A stretch of DNA of 64,000 bases. It comes from Parahoeflea halophila (lineage in GTDB: Bacteria; Pseudomonadota; Alphaproteobacteria; Rhizobiales; Rhizobiaceae). The translations under genes and the position numbers were made by a program. Below the pieces are notes generated by a model that saw nothing but the letters and a program-made list of their open reading frames with translations, was not told the DNA's origin and made no database searches. The stretch spans positions 1,342,836-1,406,835 of the forward strand of contig NZ_OCPC01000001.1 in assembly GCF_900220985.1 (NCBI RefSeq), in the 5' to 3' direction. How positions within the stretch are numbered: the first letter of the stretch is position 1; each line of letters opens with the position of its first letter. This document shows, piece by piece, positions 24,772 through 34,808 of the stretch.

Positions 24772-25470
24772 TCAGACCTTGGCCGCAGCCACCGTAGCTT
24801 CGATGTGGTCCACCAGCGGGTCCGCTAGCCCCAATCGCCCTGCGAGCAGATCGAGGAAGCCCCGTTCCGCGCGGCTGTCCGGTTCAATTGCAAGCCGTGC
24901 GGCGGTGAACATCTCCACCTTCTGCGCCTCACTTGAAGCAGCGCGTATGATCGAGTCCATGTCGACGGGCTTCGACAGCTCGCCATCCAGGAATGCCACC
25001 GCGTCTGCGCCAAGTCCCGACAGGGCCAGCTTGTCGTGAATGCGCGCCCGCTCGACGTCGTCCACGTGGCCATCGGCGCGCGCTGCAGCAATCATCACCC
25101 GGATCAGGGCTAGCGCAAAGTCTGCGTTCACGGCTTCAGGTTCGGCCGAAAACTCGGAATCGGACGGCGGCGCAATCAGTTCCGCACCCTGCGTCCCACC
25201 TGTGTCATTCGGCGCCTTGCCGGCCTGGTAATTCTTCCAAGCCTGATAGCCGAGGCCCGCGATGGCAGCCATGCCCCCAAGCTTCAGCGCAGATCCGCCA
25301 ATGGCGCGCCCGGTGCCGGTTCCCAGGAGCACGGCGACGATTGCGCCAGCAGCAAGCGGGTTGTCCTTGGCCATCTTCGTGGCTTGCCCGGCCTTGTCAC
25401 GAATGGTGCCTTCAGTGCCCGGGATGCTGGAGCCGAGAAACTGGTCAAGCAGGGCTTTGGGATCAAACAT
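24772..25470 (-). CDS. DUF533/TerB-like protein
   Basis: 232 aa. The N-terminal half has a glycine/alanine-rich hydrophobic segment (about 42-76) resembling a membrane-associated region. The C-terminal half (about 115-230) is an all-helical TerB/DUF533 domain (ALIRVMIAAARADGHVDDVERARIHDKL, read as separate helices), like E. coli YebE. Function is unknown in the family; stress and membrane association have been proposed. It is transcribed in the same direction as dctB, 62 bp upstream of it, but no functional link is evident. Confidence 0.82.
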   Translation of the reverse strand: MFDPKALLDQFLGSSIPGTEGTIRDKAGQATKMAKDNPLAAGAIVAVLLGTGTGRAIGGSALKLGGMAAIAGLGYQAWKNYQAGKAPNDTGGTQGAELIAPPSDSEFSAEPEAVNADFALALIRVMIAAARADGHVDDVERARIHDKLALSGLGADAVAFLDGELSKPVDMDSIIRAASSEAQKVEMFTAARLAIEPDSRAERGFLDLLAGRLGLADPLVDHIEATVAAAKV

Positions 25471-25646
25471 GGTGACGGGGTCCTTGTCTTCGTGGAGCGG
25501 GGTCTTTCTGGTGCGGCCAACCGGTCAGGCCACTTCACGCTCGAGATAGGAAGCGAGACATCCACTTTCAAATGCCGCCCGGAAACATTTGCAACCGACC
25601 TGAGATCAACCGAGCACCATTGTCAGTTCATCTTCGCGCGCGATTC

Positions 25647-25680
25647 CTCGCCTGGCGACGGCATCAGGCCGCCAGGCGAG
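25647..25680 (-). repeat. Inverted repeat spanning the eda stop codon
   Basis: CTCGCCTGGCG (25647-25657) and CGCCAGGCGAG (25670-25680) form a perfect 11-bp stem. The KDPG aldolase stop codon (25664-25666) lies in the loop, so the hairpin covers the last codons and the 3' end of the mRNA. No U run follows. It may act as a 3' stabiliser or weak terminator. Confidence 0.55.
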
Positions 25681-26302
25681 AGGCTTCGGTCGCAAGCCGG
25701 GTGATTCCATCCCAGTCGCCGGCTTCCACCAGCGCTTTCGGCGCTACCCAAGACCCGCCAACGCAAACCACATTCGGCAGCGACAGGTAATCGCGCGCAT
25801 TGTCGGGAGTAATGCCACCAGTCGGGCAGAACTGCATGCCTGCCAGCGGCGAGGACAGGGACTTGAGATAGGCGGCACCTCCGGCCTGTTCGGCCGGGAA
25901 GAACTTGAGAACCTTGTAGCCCTCTTCCTTCAGCGACATCACTTCACTCGGGGTTGCGGCACCCGGCAAAAGCGGAACCGAGGATTTGCGCGCGACGTCG
26001 AGCAACTCAATCGTGGTGCCCGGCGAAACGATGAACTGCGATCCGGCCTCGACAGCCTGGTGAAACTGGCCCGCATTGAGCACGGTTCCCGCGCCCGGCA
26101 CAGCGCCTTCCACCTTGTCGGCGACCGCCCGGATTGCCTGCAGCGCAACCGGTGTCCTCATGGTGATCTCGATTGCCTTGAGGCCGCCCGCCACAAGCGC
26201 CCGCGCCAGCGGCACGGCATGGGCCAGATCCTGAATGACAAGCACCGGCACCACCGGCTGCAGTTTGAGGATGGATGTGAGGGCTTCGGTTTTGTCGCCC
26301 AT
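25664..26302 (-). CDS. eda: 2-dehydro-3-deoxyphosphogluconate aldolase
   Basis: 212-aa class I aldolase. Glu45 and Arg49 (IEITMRTP) and the Schiff-base Lys133 (KVLKFFPAE) fall at the same numbers as in E. coli Eda. It cleaves KDPG to pyruvate and glyceraldehyde 3-phosphate, the last step of the Entner-Doudoroff pathway; related enzymes act on KDPGal or 4-hydroxy-2-oxoglutarate. It stands alone, divergent from trhO, so substrate range is not fixed by context. The nearby hydroxyproline epimerase makes 4-hydroxy-2-oxoglutarate activity worth considering, though that pathway usually ends differently in bacteria. Confidence 0.93.
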   Translation of the reverse strand: MGDKTEALTSILKLQPVVPVLVIQDLAHAVPLARALVAGGLKAIEITMRTPVALQAIRAVADKVEGAVPGAGTVLNAGQFHQAVEAGSQFIVSPGTTIELLDVARKSSVPLLPGAATPSEVMSLKEEGYKVLKFFPAEQAGGAAYLKSLSSPLAGMQFCPTGGITPDNARDYLSLPNVVCVGGSWVAPKALVEAGDWDGITRLATEASRLAA

Positions 26303-26423
26303 GGCGCTAGTCCTTTCGCGGCATCAACAGGAGCGCTCCGAATAGCCTTTCGGTCCGGCATTGTCCATGCTGCCCGGGCGCCCGCCCGGCACAGACCGAT
26401 TGCCTGGAACGAACGAACGCGCT

Positions 26424-27371
26424 ATGCCCGCAAGCATGAAGACACCTGCAAAAACACCTGCTCCGAACCAGCCCGTGGTTGTCGCTGCGCTCTATCATTT
26501 TGCCAAGCTTGCGGGGCATGAGGCACTGCAAGCGCCGCTGTCTCGATTGTGCGACGAACAGGGCGTCAGGGGCACCTTGCTGCTCGCCCGCGAAGGCATC
26601 AACGGAACCATCGCCGGCACCCGTGAAGCGATTGAAGCGGTGCTGGCCCATATTCGAACCATCCCCGGCCTTGAACCGCTGGAGCACAAGGAAAGCAGCG
26701 CCCACAAGATGCCCTTCCGGCGCATGAAGGTGCGCCTGAAAAAGGAAATCGTCACCATGGGCGTTCCCGACATCGACCCGCTCGAGGGCGTCGGCGCCTA
26801 TGTCGAGCCGAAGGACTGGAACGCGTTGATCTCCGATCCCGAGACGGTGGTGATCGACACCCGCAATGATTACGAGGTCGGGATCGGCACCTTCAAGGGC
26901 GCCGTCAATCCCGAGACCCACACCTTCCGCGAGTTCCCCGGCTGGGTCGACGAAGCTGGTCTTACAGACAAGTCCCGGCCCATCGCCATGTTCTGCACCG
27001 GGGGCATCCGCTGCGAAAAGGCAACCGCGTTCATGCGCGCCAAGGGCTATGAAAACGTCTACCATCTCAAGGGCGGGATTCTCAAATACCTCGAGAATGT
27101 GCCGGAAGAGGAAAGCCTGTGGCAGGGATCCTGCTTTGTCTTTGACGAGCGTGTTGCCGTCACCCACGGTCTGCGCGAAAGCGATGAAATTCTCTGCCGC
27201 GCCTGCCGCAATCCGGTGACGCCGGAAGAGCAGGCCTCCGAATTGTACGAAGACGGTGTCTCCTGTCCGCATTGCTACGAGACCCGCAGCGAGGAGGACC
27301 GGGCCCGTTTCCGCATTCGTCACCAGCAGATGCTGGCCGCGCGCGCTGCCGCAGTTTCCGAGGAAGCATGA
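26424..27371 (+). CDS. trhO: tRNA uridine(34) hydroxylase, rhodanese family
   Basis: 315 aa from ATG 26424 (ATG 26436 also possible). The N-terminal acylphosphatase-like domain (about 18-115, [16 protein letters not shown]) is followed by a rhodanese domain (about 130-230) with catalytic loop CTGGIRCE; the active Cys is ~191. A C-terminal zinc-finger-like segment has ILCRACRNP and SCPHCYE. TrhO (YceA) hydroxylates wobble uridine in tRNA, an early step of 5-oxyacetyl-uridine synthesis. The stop overlaps the next gene's start by 4 bp. Confidence 0.93.
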   Translation: MPASMKTPAKTPAPNQPVVVAALYHFAKLAGHEALQAPLSRLCDEQGVRGTLLLAREGINGTIAGTREAIEAVLAHIRTIPGLEPLEHKESSAHKMPFRRMKVRLKKEIVTMGVPDIDPLEGVGAYVEPKDWNALISDPETVVIDTRNDYEVGIGTFKGAVNPETHTFREFPGWVDEAGLTDKSRPIAMFCTGGIRCEKATAFMRAKGYENVYHLKGGILKYLENVPEEESLWQGSCFVFDERVAVTHGLRESDEILCRACRNPVTPEEQASELYEDGVSCPHCYETRSEEDRARFRIRHQQMLAARAAAVSEEA

Positions 27372-28612
27372 GCTCGAAAAGCGTCATCATTGTTGGCGGG
27401 GGTGTGGTCGGCATCGCCACGGCGGCGCTGCTCAGCGAAGCCGGCCATTCGGTTACAGTGATCGACCGCTCGGGCCTGGCCCAGGAGACCAGCAAGGGCA
27501 ATGCTGCGGCACTGGCATTTTCCGACATCATGCCGCTGGCCTCGCCGAAGATTTTACTTCGGGCGCCGAAATGGTTGCTCGACCCGCTTGGACCACTCTC
27601 GATCCGCCCGTCCTATTTGCCGAAACTGGCACCGTGGCTGTGGCAGTTCGCAAAAGCCAGCCTGCCATCCCGGCAGCAGGCCTCGATCAGCATGCAAACC
27701 GCGCTGATGCGCCTTGCCGAACACGAAATGATGGCGCTGGTCGACCGCGCAGGCATTGCCGGCATGGTGCGCCATGACGGCTCGCTGGAGCTCTATGAAA
27801 GCGAGGCCGAGCTCAGGAGCACGGAACATGGCTGGCAGCAGCGTGAGCAGGCCGGCATCGCCTTCGAGCATGTCCGTGGCAACCGGTTGGCGGAGTTGCA
27901 ACCCGGGCTGTCTCCCCGTTTCGTCGCTGGCACCTTCGTGCCCGGCTGGAAAACCGTCTCCGAGCCGCAGACGTTCGCACAGGCACTCTGGGCCCACGCG
28001 GAACGCTGCGGCGCGAGGTTCGAGAAAGCCGAAGTCGCCGGGCTGGAACGCAGTGAAAGCGGCCCCTCCGCAAGGCTCGCTGATGGCACCAGACGCCACG
28101 CCGATCGGATTGTCGTCTGCACCGGATCCTGGTCGACCCGGCTGATCAATCCTGTCACCCGGCTCAAGATCCCACTCGACACCGAGCGCGGCTACAACAC
28201 CACCTTGCCCGCTGGCGCCTTCGATCTCAAGCGCCAGCTGATCTTCGGCCAGCACGGCTTTGTCATGACACCGCTGGAAACAGGTGTCCGGGTTGGCGGC
28301 GCGGTCGAACTCGGCGGGCTCGATCTGCCACCCAATTTTGCCCGCTCGAAAGCCATGCTCGACAAGGCCGCAAGCTTCCTGCCCGGACTGAAAACCACCG
28401 GCGGCGTTGAGTGGATGGGCTTCCGTCCTTCGCTGCCCGACACCTTGCCCGTGGTCGGCACCCTGCCCGAAGACCCCTCCATCCTGCTGGCTTTTGGCAA
28501 TGGCCATCTCGGGCTCACACAGTCGGCAGCAATGGGACGCCTGATCACCGATCTCGTAAGCGGCCGTACTCCGGGTATTGACATTCAGGCCTGCCGACCC
28601 GACCGTTTCTAA
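27368..28612 (+). CDS. DadA-type FAD-dependent D-amino-acid (probable D-hydroxyproline) dehydrogenase
   Basis: 414 aa from ATG 27368, which overlaps the trhO stop as ATGA; longer versions of the frame would run into trhO. The FAD motif GGGVVG is at ~10-15 with VTVIDRSG behind it, [17 protein letters not shown] follows, and the C-terminal [24 protein letters not shown] is the DadA-family FAD motif. The next gene is 4-hydroxyproline epimerase, and in known pathways a DadA-like enzyme oxidises the epimerised cis-4-hydroxy-D-proline. That substrate is inferred from context. Confidence 0.9.
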   Translation: MSSKSVIIVGGGVVGIATAALLSEAGHSVTVIDRSGLAQETSKGNAAALAFSDIMPLASPKILLRAPKWLLDPLGPLSIRPSYLPKLAPWLWQFAKASLPSRQQASISMQTALMRLAEHEMMALVDRAGIAGMVRHDGSLELYESEAELRSTEHGWQQREQAGIAFEHVRGNRLAELQPGLSPRFVAGTFVPGWKTVSEPQTFAQALWAHAERCGARFEKAEVAGLERSESGPSARLADGTRRHADRIVVCTGSWSTRLINPVTRLKIPLDTERGYNTTLPAGAFDLKRQLIFGQHGFVMTPLETGVRVGGAVELGGLDLPPNFARSKAMLDKAASFLPGLKTTGGVEWMGFRPSLPDTLPVVGTLPEDPSILLAFGNGHLGLTQSAAMGRLITDLVSGRTPGIDIQACRPDRF

Positions 28613-28633
28613 CCCCTTTTCAACGAGTACCCC

Positions 28634-29638
28634 ATGGCGCGCAATCGCTTCTTCTGCATCGACGGCCACACCTGCGGCAACCCGGTCCGCGTTGTCACGG
28701 GTGGTGGTCCGCAGCTTGAAGGCGCAACCATGCTCGAGCGCCGCGCCCATTTCCTAGCTGAATATGACTGGATCCGTACCGGGCTGATGTTCGAGCCGCG
28801 CGGCCATGACATGATGTCCGGCACCATACTCTACCCCTCGACGCGGGATGATTGCGACATCGCGTTCCTGTTCATCGAGACCTCGGGCTGCCTGCCGATG
28901 TGCGGCCATGGCACCATCGGCACCGTAACGATGGCGATCGAGAACGGGCTGGTCAGCCCCCGCGACCCCGGCACGCTCGCGATAGATACCCCCGCCGGCC
29001 GCATCGTCGCGCAGTATCAAATGAAGGGCCGCAAGGTCACCGAAGTGCGGCTGACAAATGTTCCGGCCTTCCTGCACTCAACCGGCATCAGGACCCATTG
29101 CGACGGCCTCGGCGAGATCACCGTTGATGTTGCCTATGGCGGGAATTTCTACGCCGTTGTCGACGCACAGGAAAACTTCTCCGACATGGCGGATTTCTCC
29201 GCTGCCGATCTGGTGCGCATGAGCCCGGTCCTGCGAGCGCGCCTCAACAGCGAGCATGAATTCGTTCATCCCGAGAAGCCTGACATCCGCGGTCTGAGCC
29301 ACATCCTCTGGACCGGTGTTCCGACCACGGCGGAAGCCCATGCCCGCAATGCCGTGTTTTATGGCGACAAGGCGATCGACCGCTCACCCTGCGGCACCGG
29401 CACCTCGGCCCGCATGGCCCAATGGGCCGCCAAGGGTAAACTCACACCGGGTGATGACTTCGTCCACGAGAGCATCATCGGTTCGTTGTTTCACGGCCGC
29501 GTCGAAGCTGCTACCGAGGTCGTGGGCAGACCCGCCATCATACCCTCGATCGCCGGCTGGGCGGTGGAAACCGGGCTGAACACCATCACCATCGACGACG
29601 AGGAAGACCCCTTCGCTCACGGTTTCGTGGTGCGGTGA
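28634..29638 (+). CDS. 4-hydroxyproline 2-epimerase
   Basis: 334-aa member of the proline-racemase fold. Both active-site cysteines are present: Cys90 (MCGHGTIG) and Cys253 (DRSPCGTGTSAR), which marks epimerases or racemases and excludes the Thr-containing dehydratase branch. It converts trans-4-hydroxy-L-proline to cis-4-hydroxy-D-proline. The start ATG lies 21 bp after the dehydrogenase, so the two form a unit. The later enzymes (deaminase, semialdehyde dehydrogenase) and a dedicated transporter are not in this window. Confidence 0.92.
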   Translation: MARNRFFCIDGHTCGNPVRVVTGGGPQLEGATMLERRAHFLAEYDWIRTGLMFEPRGHDMMSGTILYPSTRDDCDIAFLFIETSGCLPMCGHGTIGTVTMAIENGLVSPRDPGTLAIDTPAGRIVAQYQMKGRKVTEVRLTNVPAFLHSTGIRTHCDGLGEITVDVAYGGNFYAVVDAQENFSDMADFSAADLVRMSPVLRARLNSEHEFVHPEKPDIRGLSHILWTGVPTTAEAHARNAVFYGDKAIDRSPCGTGTSARMAQWAAKGKLTPGDDFVHESIIGSLFHGRVEAATEVVGRPAIIPSIAGWAVETGLNTITIDDEEDPFAHGFVVR

Positions 29639-29648
29639 TCGGCCTGTC

Positions 29649-31010
29649 TCAGCCGGCCTTGTGCGCGGCGATCAGGGACGCATACCAGTGTCCCGACTGC
29701 TTGATGGTGCGCTGCTGCGTCTCATAGTCCACATGGACGATGCCGAACCGTTGCGAATAGCCTTCGGCCCACTCGAAATTATCCATAAGGCTCCAGGCGA
29801 AATAGCCCTTCAGCGGGTAGCTCTCCGAGACCAGATCGGCGGCAACAGCCAGATGAGTCGACAGATACTCCAGCCGCATCGTGTCGCTGACAGCGCCGTT
29901 TTCCACCCCGGTGTTATCAGCAGCCCCGTTCTCGGTGATGTAAAAGTCCGGGAGCGTGTAACGGCCATAGAGATCCTTGACGACATGAGAAAGCCCACGA
30001 GGATCGATCTCCCAGCCGATATCGGTTTTTTCCGGCCTGATAGCCGGCGCCGCGGCAACATGCGGAAACGCCGCTGATGCATCGTCGCGCACCCGCATCG
30101 GCGTGTAGTAATTGAGCCCCCAGAAGTCGAGCGGCTGGTGGATCGCCTCGAGATCGCCATCCTTGATATGACCGGCCAGATCCGGACATGCTTCAAGTAC
30201 GGTGTCCGGATAGGCGCCGGCAAACAACGGCTCGAAGAATACGCCGTTGTGAAAATCACTGGCGCGCTCTGCCGCCTTTCGGTCCGCATCGCTGTCGCTC
30301 GCCGCCATCACGCTCATCGCGTTGAGAACAATGCCGACAGGCAGCTCGGGCCGCTCGGCCCTGATCGCCTGCACCGCGAGACCATGCGCTAGGTTTGTGA
30401 CATGAAGGGCTGCCATCGCCGCCTGCATCGAACGCTCGCCCGGCGCATGCACGCCCATCAGATGGCCGAGATAGACCGAGCACCAGGGCTCGTTGAAGGT
30501 CACGACCGTGTCGATCCGGTCGCCAAGCCGCCGCGTCGCGATACCTACATAATTCGCGAAAGCCTCAGCCGTATCCCGGTCGGTCCACCCGCCGCGGCCC
30601 GCAAGTGCCAGCGGCAGGTCCCAATGGTAAAGCGTCGCAAACGCCTTGATGCCGCGCGCTTTCAGCCCATCGAGGAGGCGGTCGTAGAAATCGAACCCCT
30701 TCTCGTTGATCGCGCCGGTTCCATCAGGCAGGAGCCGCGGCCAGGCGATGGAAAAGCGGTAGGCCTCCATTCCCAGGTCCGCCATCATGTCGAGGTCGGC
30801 CTCCAACCTGTTGTAGTGGTCGCAGGCAACGTCACCAGTGTCGCCGCCCTTGACGCGTCCGGGCATGTGCGAAAACGCGTCCCAGATTGAAGGCTTTCGG
30901 CCATCGGCCTGCGCCGCGCCCTCGATCTGGTAGGAGGCGGTCGCCACGCCGAAAAGAAACTCTTCCGGAAAGCGGCGGGCGAGTGTCTGAGGCGAAGTGC
31001 TTGAGCTCAT
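29649..31010 (-). CDS. GH1 beta-glucosidase
   Basis: 453-aa glycoside hydrolase family 1 enzyme of standard length. The acid/base Glu174 is in TFNEPW, the nucleophile Glu360 in ITENGAAD, and the N-terminal FLFGVATASYQIEGA is the family signature. No signal peptide is seen, so it should hydrolyse imported beta-glucosides or cello-oligosaccharides in the cytoplasm. Downstream, it converges on the epimerase gene with a 10-bp gap; upstream it follows the alpha/beta hydrolase and xylose genes on the same strand. Confidence 0.94.
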   Translation of the reverse strand: MSSSTSPQTLARRFPEEFLFGVATASYQIEGAAQADGRKPSIWDAFSHMPGRVKGGDTGDVACDHYNRLEADLDMMADLGMEAYRFSIAWPRLLPDGTGAINEKGFDFYDRLLDGLKARGIKAFATLYHWDLPLALAGRGGWTDRDTAEAFANYVGIATRRLGDRIDTVVTFNEPWCSVYLGHLMGVHAPGERSMQAAMAALHVTNLAHGLAVQAIRAERPELPVGIVLNAMSVMAASDSDADRKAAERASDFHNGVFFEPLFAGAYPDTVLEACPDLAGHIKDGDLEAIHQPLDFWGLNYYTPMRVRDDASAAFPHVAAAPAIRPEKTDIGWEIDPRGLSHVVKDLYGRYTLPDFYITENGAADNTGVENGAVSDTMRLEYLSTHLAVAADLVSESYPLKGYFAWSLMDNFEWAEGYSQRFGIVHVDYETQQRTIKQSGHWYASLIAAHKAG

Positions 31011-31050
31011 GGCGATCCATTGAAATTGATATTGCCGGGGTGGCCGGGTT

Positions 31051-31848
31051 TCAGTTTGTCGAAAGCCGCTCGATGAACGCCTTGATGGTTTCGCTGAGTT
31101 CGATCGGTTTTTCGATGCACGGCAGATGTGCCGCTCCGGGTATCTCCTGATACATCGCGCCCGGGATCAGCCGCGCCAGTTCCCCCACCAGTGCGGGCGG
31201 AGTAGAACCATCTTCGGTCCCGACCACGCAGATCGCTGGCATCACCAGCTTGGAACTTGTGTCGGTGAAATCAGTGTCGCGGATTGCGGCACAGGTGCCG
31301 ACATAGCCCTCCACAGGCGTACGCTCGAGCATCAGCCGGTAGCCGGTGAATTCGGCGTTGTCGGCGCTGCGATACTCCTTGGTGAACCAGCGTTCCAGAA
31401 TGGCGTCGGATAGTCCGGCAATACCCATCTCGTTGATTGCCGAAATGCGGGCATCCCACATTTCGGCCGTGCCGATCTTGTGGCCGGTGTCGCACAGGAT
31501 CAGCGCGCGCACGAGGTCAGGCCGCTTGGCCGCCAGCCCTTGCGCGATCATCCCACCGACAGATAGTCCGCAAAGGATCACGTTCTTGGCTTGGTAATGC
31601 TCGATCAGCGCAATCAGATCATCGATATGATCGTCCATGGTGATTTCGGTGCCACCTGATTCCGACAGGCCATGACCGCGCTTGTCGTAGGCGATGATGG
31701 AATAGTCCCCGACCATCCGCACGATAACGTCACGCCAGATCCGGTAGTCCGTGCCCAGCGAATTGGCGAAAACGACCGTGGGCTTTTCAGGCGCAGCACC
31801 GATCACCTGATGATGGATGACGACACCGTTCAGGCGGGCAAATTGCAT
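31051..31848 (-). CDS. Alpha/beta hydrolase, 3-oxoadipate enol-lactonase-like
   Basis: 265 aa from ATG 31848, chosen for GGAAGGAAG in front. The nucleophile elbow is CGLSVGG (Ser96), preceded by VVFANSLGTDYRIWRDV and AYDKRGHGLSE, a pattern typical of PcaD-type lactonases. Catalytic Asp and His are expected near CVVGTEDGSTP and AAHLPCIEKP. The pca pathway genes are absent, and it sits beside xylose genes, so it may act on a sugar lactone or another ester. PcaD identity is therefore not claimed. Confidence 0.83.
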   Translation of the reverse strand: MQFARLNGVVIHHQVIGAAPEKPTVVFANSLGTDYRIWRDVIVRMVGDYSIIAYDKRGHGLSESGGTEITMDDHIDDLIALIEHYQAKNVILCGLSVGGMIAQGLAAKRPDLVRALILCDTGHKIGTAEMWDARISAINEMGIAGLSDAILERWFTKEYRSADNAEFTGYRLMLERTPVEGYVGTCAAIRDTDFTDTSSKLVMPAICVVGTEDGSTPPALVGELARLIPGAMYQEIPGAAHLPCIEKPIELSETIKAFIERLSTN

Positions 31849-31995
31849 GGCGGACTTCCTTCCGGGATGATCTTTCAGATTGGAAGCCTGATTTACGCCA
31901 GCAACCACTGTCACGCAAACAAAAGACTGTTCGATAGGAACGGCGATTCGGCACATCGAACCGCCTTCCCAGGAGCAGAACCTGCTGGTCAGCCG

Positions 31996-33309
31996 TCAGA
32001 CATAGCGGTTGACGATGTTCTCGAGATACTCCTGACGCCCGGATTTCGGCTGCGGGTTGATGCCGGCCATTGTGACATAGTCGGCGATGTCGGAAAGCGA
32101 ATAGGTGCCGTCGAGCATCTTCTTCGCTTCAGCGCCGCCCCAGCCCTTGTAGCGATCTTCGACGAAGCTCGTCAGCACACCGTCCTCGACCATTTTGTGC
32201 GCTGCCTTCAAAGCCCGTGCGCAGGTATCCATACCGCCGATATGAGCGTAGAGCAGGTCTTCCGCATCAAGCGACTGACGCCGCAGCTTGGCATCGAAAT
32301 TGGTGCCGCCGGTAGCAAAACCGCCGCCCTTCAGGATGGCGTAATAGGCCAGCGCCATTTCCGGCACATTGTTGGGAAACTGGTCCGTGTCCCAGCCCGA
32401 CTGGTAGTCATTGCGGTTCATGTCGATGGAGCCGAAAATGCCCAGCGCCTGAGCCAGTTCGATCTCGTGCTCGAAGGAATGCCCGGCCAGGATCGCGTGT
32501 CCCTGCTCGATATTGACCTTGATCTCGTTTTCCAAGCCATGCCGTTTGAGGAACCCGTAGACCGTCGCCACGTCGTAATCATACTGGTGTTTGGTCGGCT
32601 CCTGCGGCTTCGGCTCGATCAGGATCGTGCCCTCGAAGCCAATCTTGTGCTTGTATTCGACCACCAGATTGAGGAAGCGGCCGAGCTGTTGGTCTTCACG
32701 CTTCAGATCGGTGTTGAGCAGCGTCTCGTAACCTTCGCGCCCGCCCCATAGCACGTAATTGGCGCCGCCGAGCTTCTGAGTAGCGTCCATGCAGGATTTC
32801 ACCGTTGCGGCGGAGTAGGCAAATACGTCCGGGTCGGGATTGGTTGCAGCACCCGACATGAAGCGCCGGTTCGAAAACAGATTGGCCGTGCCCCACAACA
32901 ACTTGGTGCCGGTGGCTTCCTGCTTGCCGGCGAAATAGTCGACGATCTCTTGAAGGTTGCGGGTGTTCTCGGCGAAGCTGGAGCCTTCCGGCCGGACATC
33001 GGCATCGTGGAAGCAGTAGAACGGCGCTCCCAGGATCGAGAACATCTCAAATGCCACGTCGGCCTTCAGCTTTGCCAGTTCCATCGAGTTCTGGGGATAC
33101 CACGGCCGCTCGAAAGTCTGGCCGCCAAACGGGTCACCGCCTTCCCAGGCAAAGGAATGCCAGTAGGCGACGGCGAACCGCAGGTGATCTTCCATGCGCT
33201 TGCCGCCGATGATCTCGCCAGCATTGTAGTGGCGGAAAGCCATCGGATTGGTGCTGTCCGGGCCTTCATACTTGATTTTGGTGACATCTTTGAAAAATCC
33301 GGTGCTCAT
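31996..33309 (-). CDS. xylA: Xylose isomerase
   Basis: 437-aa metal-dependent isomerase of the long (class II) type. Recognisable segments are AFAYWHSF-like [35 protein letters not shown], the metal-binding [18 protein letters not shown] and GSIDMNRND. It converts D-xylose to D-xylulose. Its ATG overlaps the xylB stop by 4 bp, so translation is coupled to the kinase. Confidence 0.97.
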   Translation of the reverse strand: MSTGFFKDVTKIKYEGPDSTNPMAFRHYNAGEIIGGKRMEDHLRFAVAYWHSFAWEGGDPFGGQTFERPWYPQNSMELAKLKADVAFEMFSILGAPFYCFHDADVRPEGSSFAENTRNLQEIVDYFAGKQEATGTKLLWGTANLFSNRRFMSGAATNPDPDVFAYSAATVKSCMDATQKLGGANYVLWGGREGYETLLNTDLKREDQQLGRFLNLVVEYKHKIGFEGTILIEPKPQEPTKHQYDYDVATVYGFLKRHGLENEIKVNIEQGHAILAGHSFEHEIELAQALGIFGSIDMNRNDYQSGWDTDQFPNNVPEMALAYYAILKGGGFATGGTNFDAKLRRQSLDAEDLLYAHIGGMDTCARALKAAHKMVEDGVLTSFVEDRYKGWGGAEAKKMLDGTYSLSDIADYVTMAGINPQPKSGRQEYLENIVNRYV

Positions 33310-34760
33310 GACATGGCTCCTTTGAGTGCGGGATAAAGCGCGCGATAGGTGTGGTATGCCTCGTCAAAGGCACCTGTGAGGTCGCGATTGGGGTGAATGG
33401 TCGTTTCAGTTTTCGGCGCTGTGCAGATCGCTAACGGATCGGCGTTTTCGGCCGCGATCAGCCCGAGCCGGGCGGCACCGAATGCCGCGCCAAAATCGCC
33501 TCCCTCGGGAATATCGACCGGCAGGTCCAGCACGGTGGCAAGCGCTTCGAGCCAGTAATCCGATTTCGAACCACCTCCAATGGCGGTCACGCGTGTCAGC
33601 ACCGTGCCGGTCTGGGCCAGAGCAGCCAGGCTGTCCCGAAAGGCAAAACAGACAGCTCCCAGCACCGCGCGGGTCAGTGCTGGCCGGTCGGATTCATGGC
33701 CAAGACCGGCGAAACCGCCGCGAATGGCTGCGTCGTTGTGCGGCGTGCGTTCGCCCGAGAGATAGGGCAGAAACACTTCCGGTCCCGGCGCCAACAATGT
33801 GTCGCCAAGCTCCGCGGTCAGCGCGGAGGGCTTAGTCGAGGTAATTCTCGACAGCCAGTTGAGCGAATCCGTTGCCGACAGGATCACACCCATCTGGTGC
33901 CATGTGCCGGGCAGCGCATGGCAAAACGCGTGTACCGCACTGTCGGGATTGGGCAAATAGCGGTTGTTGGCGGCAAACAGCACCCCTGAGGTGCCGAGCG
34001 AGGCAAAGGCATGCCCGTCGCCCACTGTCCCCATGCCGCAGGCCGACGCTGCATTGTCCCCCGCACCACCGGCAATCGGGATACCTGCAGGCAGGCCGAG
34101 TTCGGAGGCCACTTCCGCCCGCAAGGCGCCGGCCCGCTCGGTGCCTTCGACCAGCGCCGGCATCTGGCGCCGCTCCAGGCCGGTGGCAGACAGCAGACCA
34201 TCGTCCCAGGCGCGCTTGCCGACATCGAGCCAGGAGGTTCCGGCAGAATCCGACATCTCGGAAATGGCATCACCGCTCAGCCAGAGCCGGAGGTAATCCT
34301 TCGGCAAGAGTACCTTTGCTACACGCGAAAATGCTTCCGGCTCGTCGGCGGCCATCCATTTCAGCTTCGGCGCGGTAAAACCCGGAAACACGATGTTGCC
34401 GGTCAGACGCCGGAATTGCGGATCGGCATCGAGCTCCGCTGCTTCTTCATAACTTCTCGTATCATTCCACAGGATACAGGGACGGATGACCTTGCCGTCC
34501 TTGTCGATCGTGGTTGCCCCATGCATGTGGCCCGACAGCCCGATGCCGCGCATTTTTGCCAGCTCCGAAGCGTGGGTGTTTGCCAGTTCGGCCAGAGCCT
34601 TCCGCGTTGCGGCAATCCAGCTGTCTGGATCATGTTCCGACCAGCCGTGATGCGGGCGTTCAACGGTGAGCGGCGCACTGGCGGAGCCCAGAATGCGTTG
34701 CGTGTCATCGATCAGCAGTGCTTTCAGCGATGACGTTCCGAGATCAAGTCCGAGATACAT
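33306..34760 (-). CDS. xylB: Xylulokinase
   Basis: 484-aa FGGY-family kinase. The N-terminal phosphate loop is [17 protein letters not shown], followed by [12 protein letters not shown] and [15 protein letters not shown] in the first domain, and [20 protein letters not shown] plus [18 protein letters not shown] in the second. It phosphorylates D-xylulose for the pentose phosphate pathway. Gene order on the minus strand is LacI regulator, xylB, xylA; the gap to the regulator is 48 bp. Confidence 0.96.
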   Translation of the reverse strand: MYLGLDLGTSSLKALLIDDTQRILGSASAPLTVERPHHGWSEHDPDSWIAATRKALAELANTHASELAKMRGIGLSGHMHGATTIDKDGKVIRPCILWNDTRSYEEAAELDADPQFRRLTGNIVFPGFTAPKLKWMAADEPEAFSRVAKVLLPKDYLRLWLSGDAISEMSDSAGTSWLDVGKRAWDDGLLSATGLERRQMPALVEGTERAGALRAEVASELGLPAGIPIAGGAGDNAASACGMGTVGDGHAFASLGTSGVLFAANNRYLPNPDSAVHAFCHALPGTWHQMGVILSATDSLNWLSRITSTKPSALTAELGDTLLAPGPEVFLPYLSGERTPHNDAAIRGGFAGLGHESDRPALTRAVLGAVCFAFRDSLAALAQTGTVLTRVTAIGGGSKSDYWLEALATVLDLPVDIPEGGDFGAAFGAARLGLIAAENADPLAICTAPKTETTIHPNRDLTGAFDEAYHTYRALYPALKGAMS

Positions 34761-34808
34761 GGCGGCGGATCCTTTCGGGAAATGAGCGACTGCGCCCCGG
34801 CCAACGGC

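Noticed and set aside
31051-31848. Calling the alpha/beta hydrolase PcaD
   Set aside because: The sequence is PcaD-like, but no other protocatechuate-pathway gene is present and the neighbours are sugar genes; only the family is claimed.
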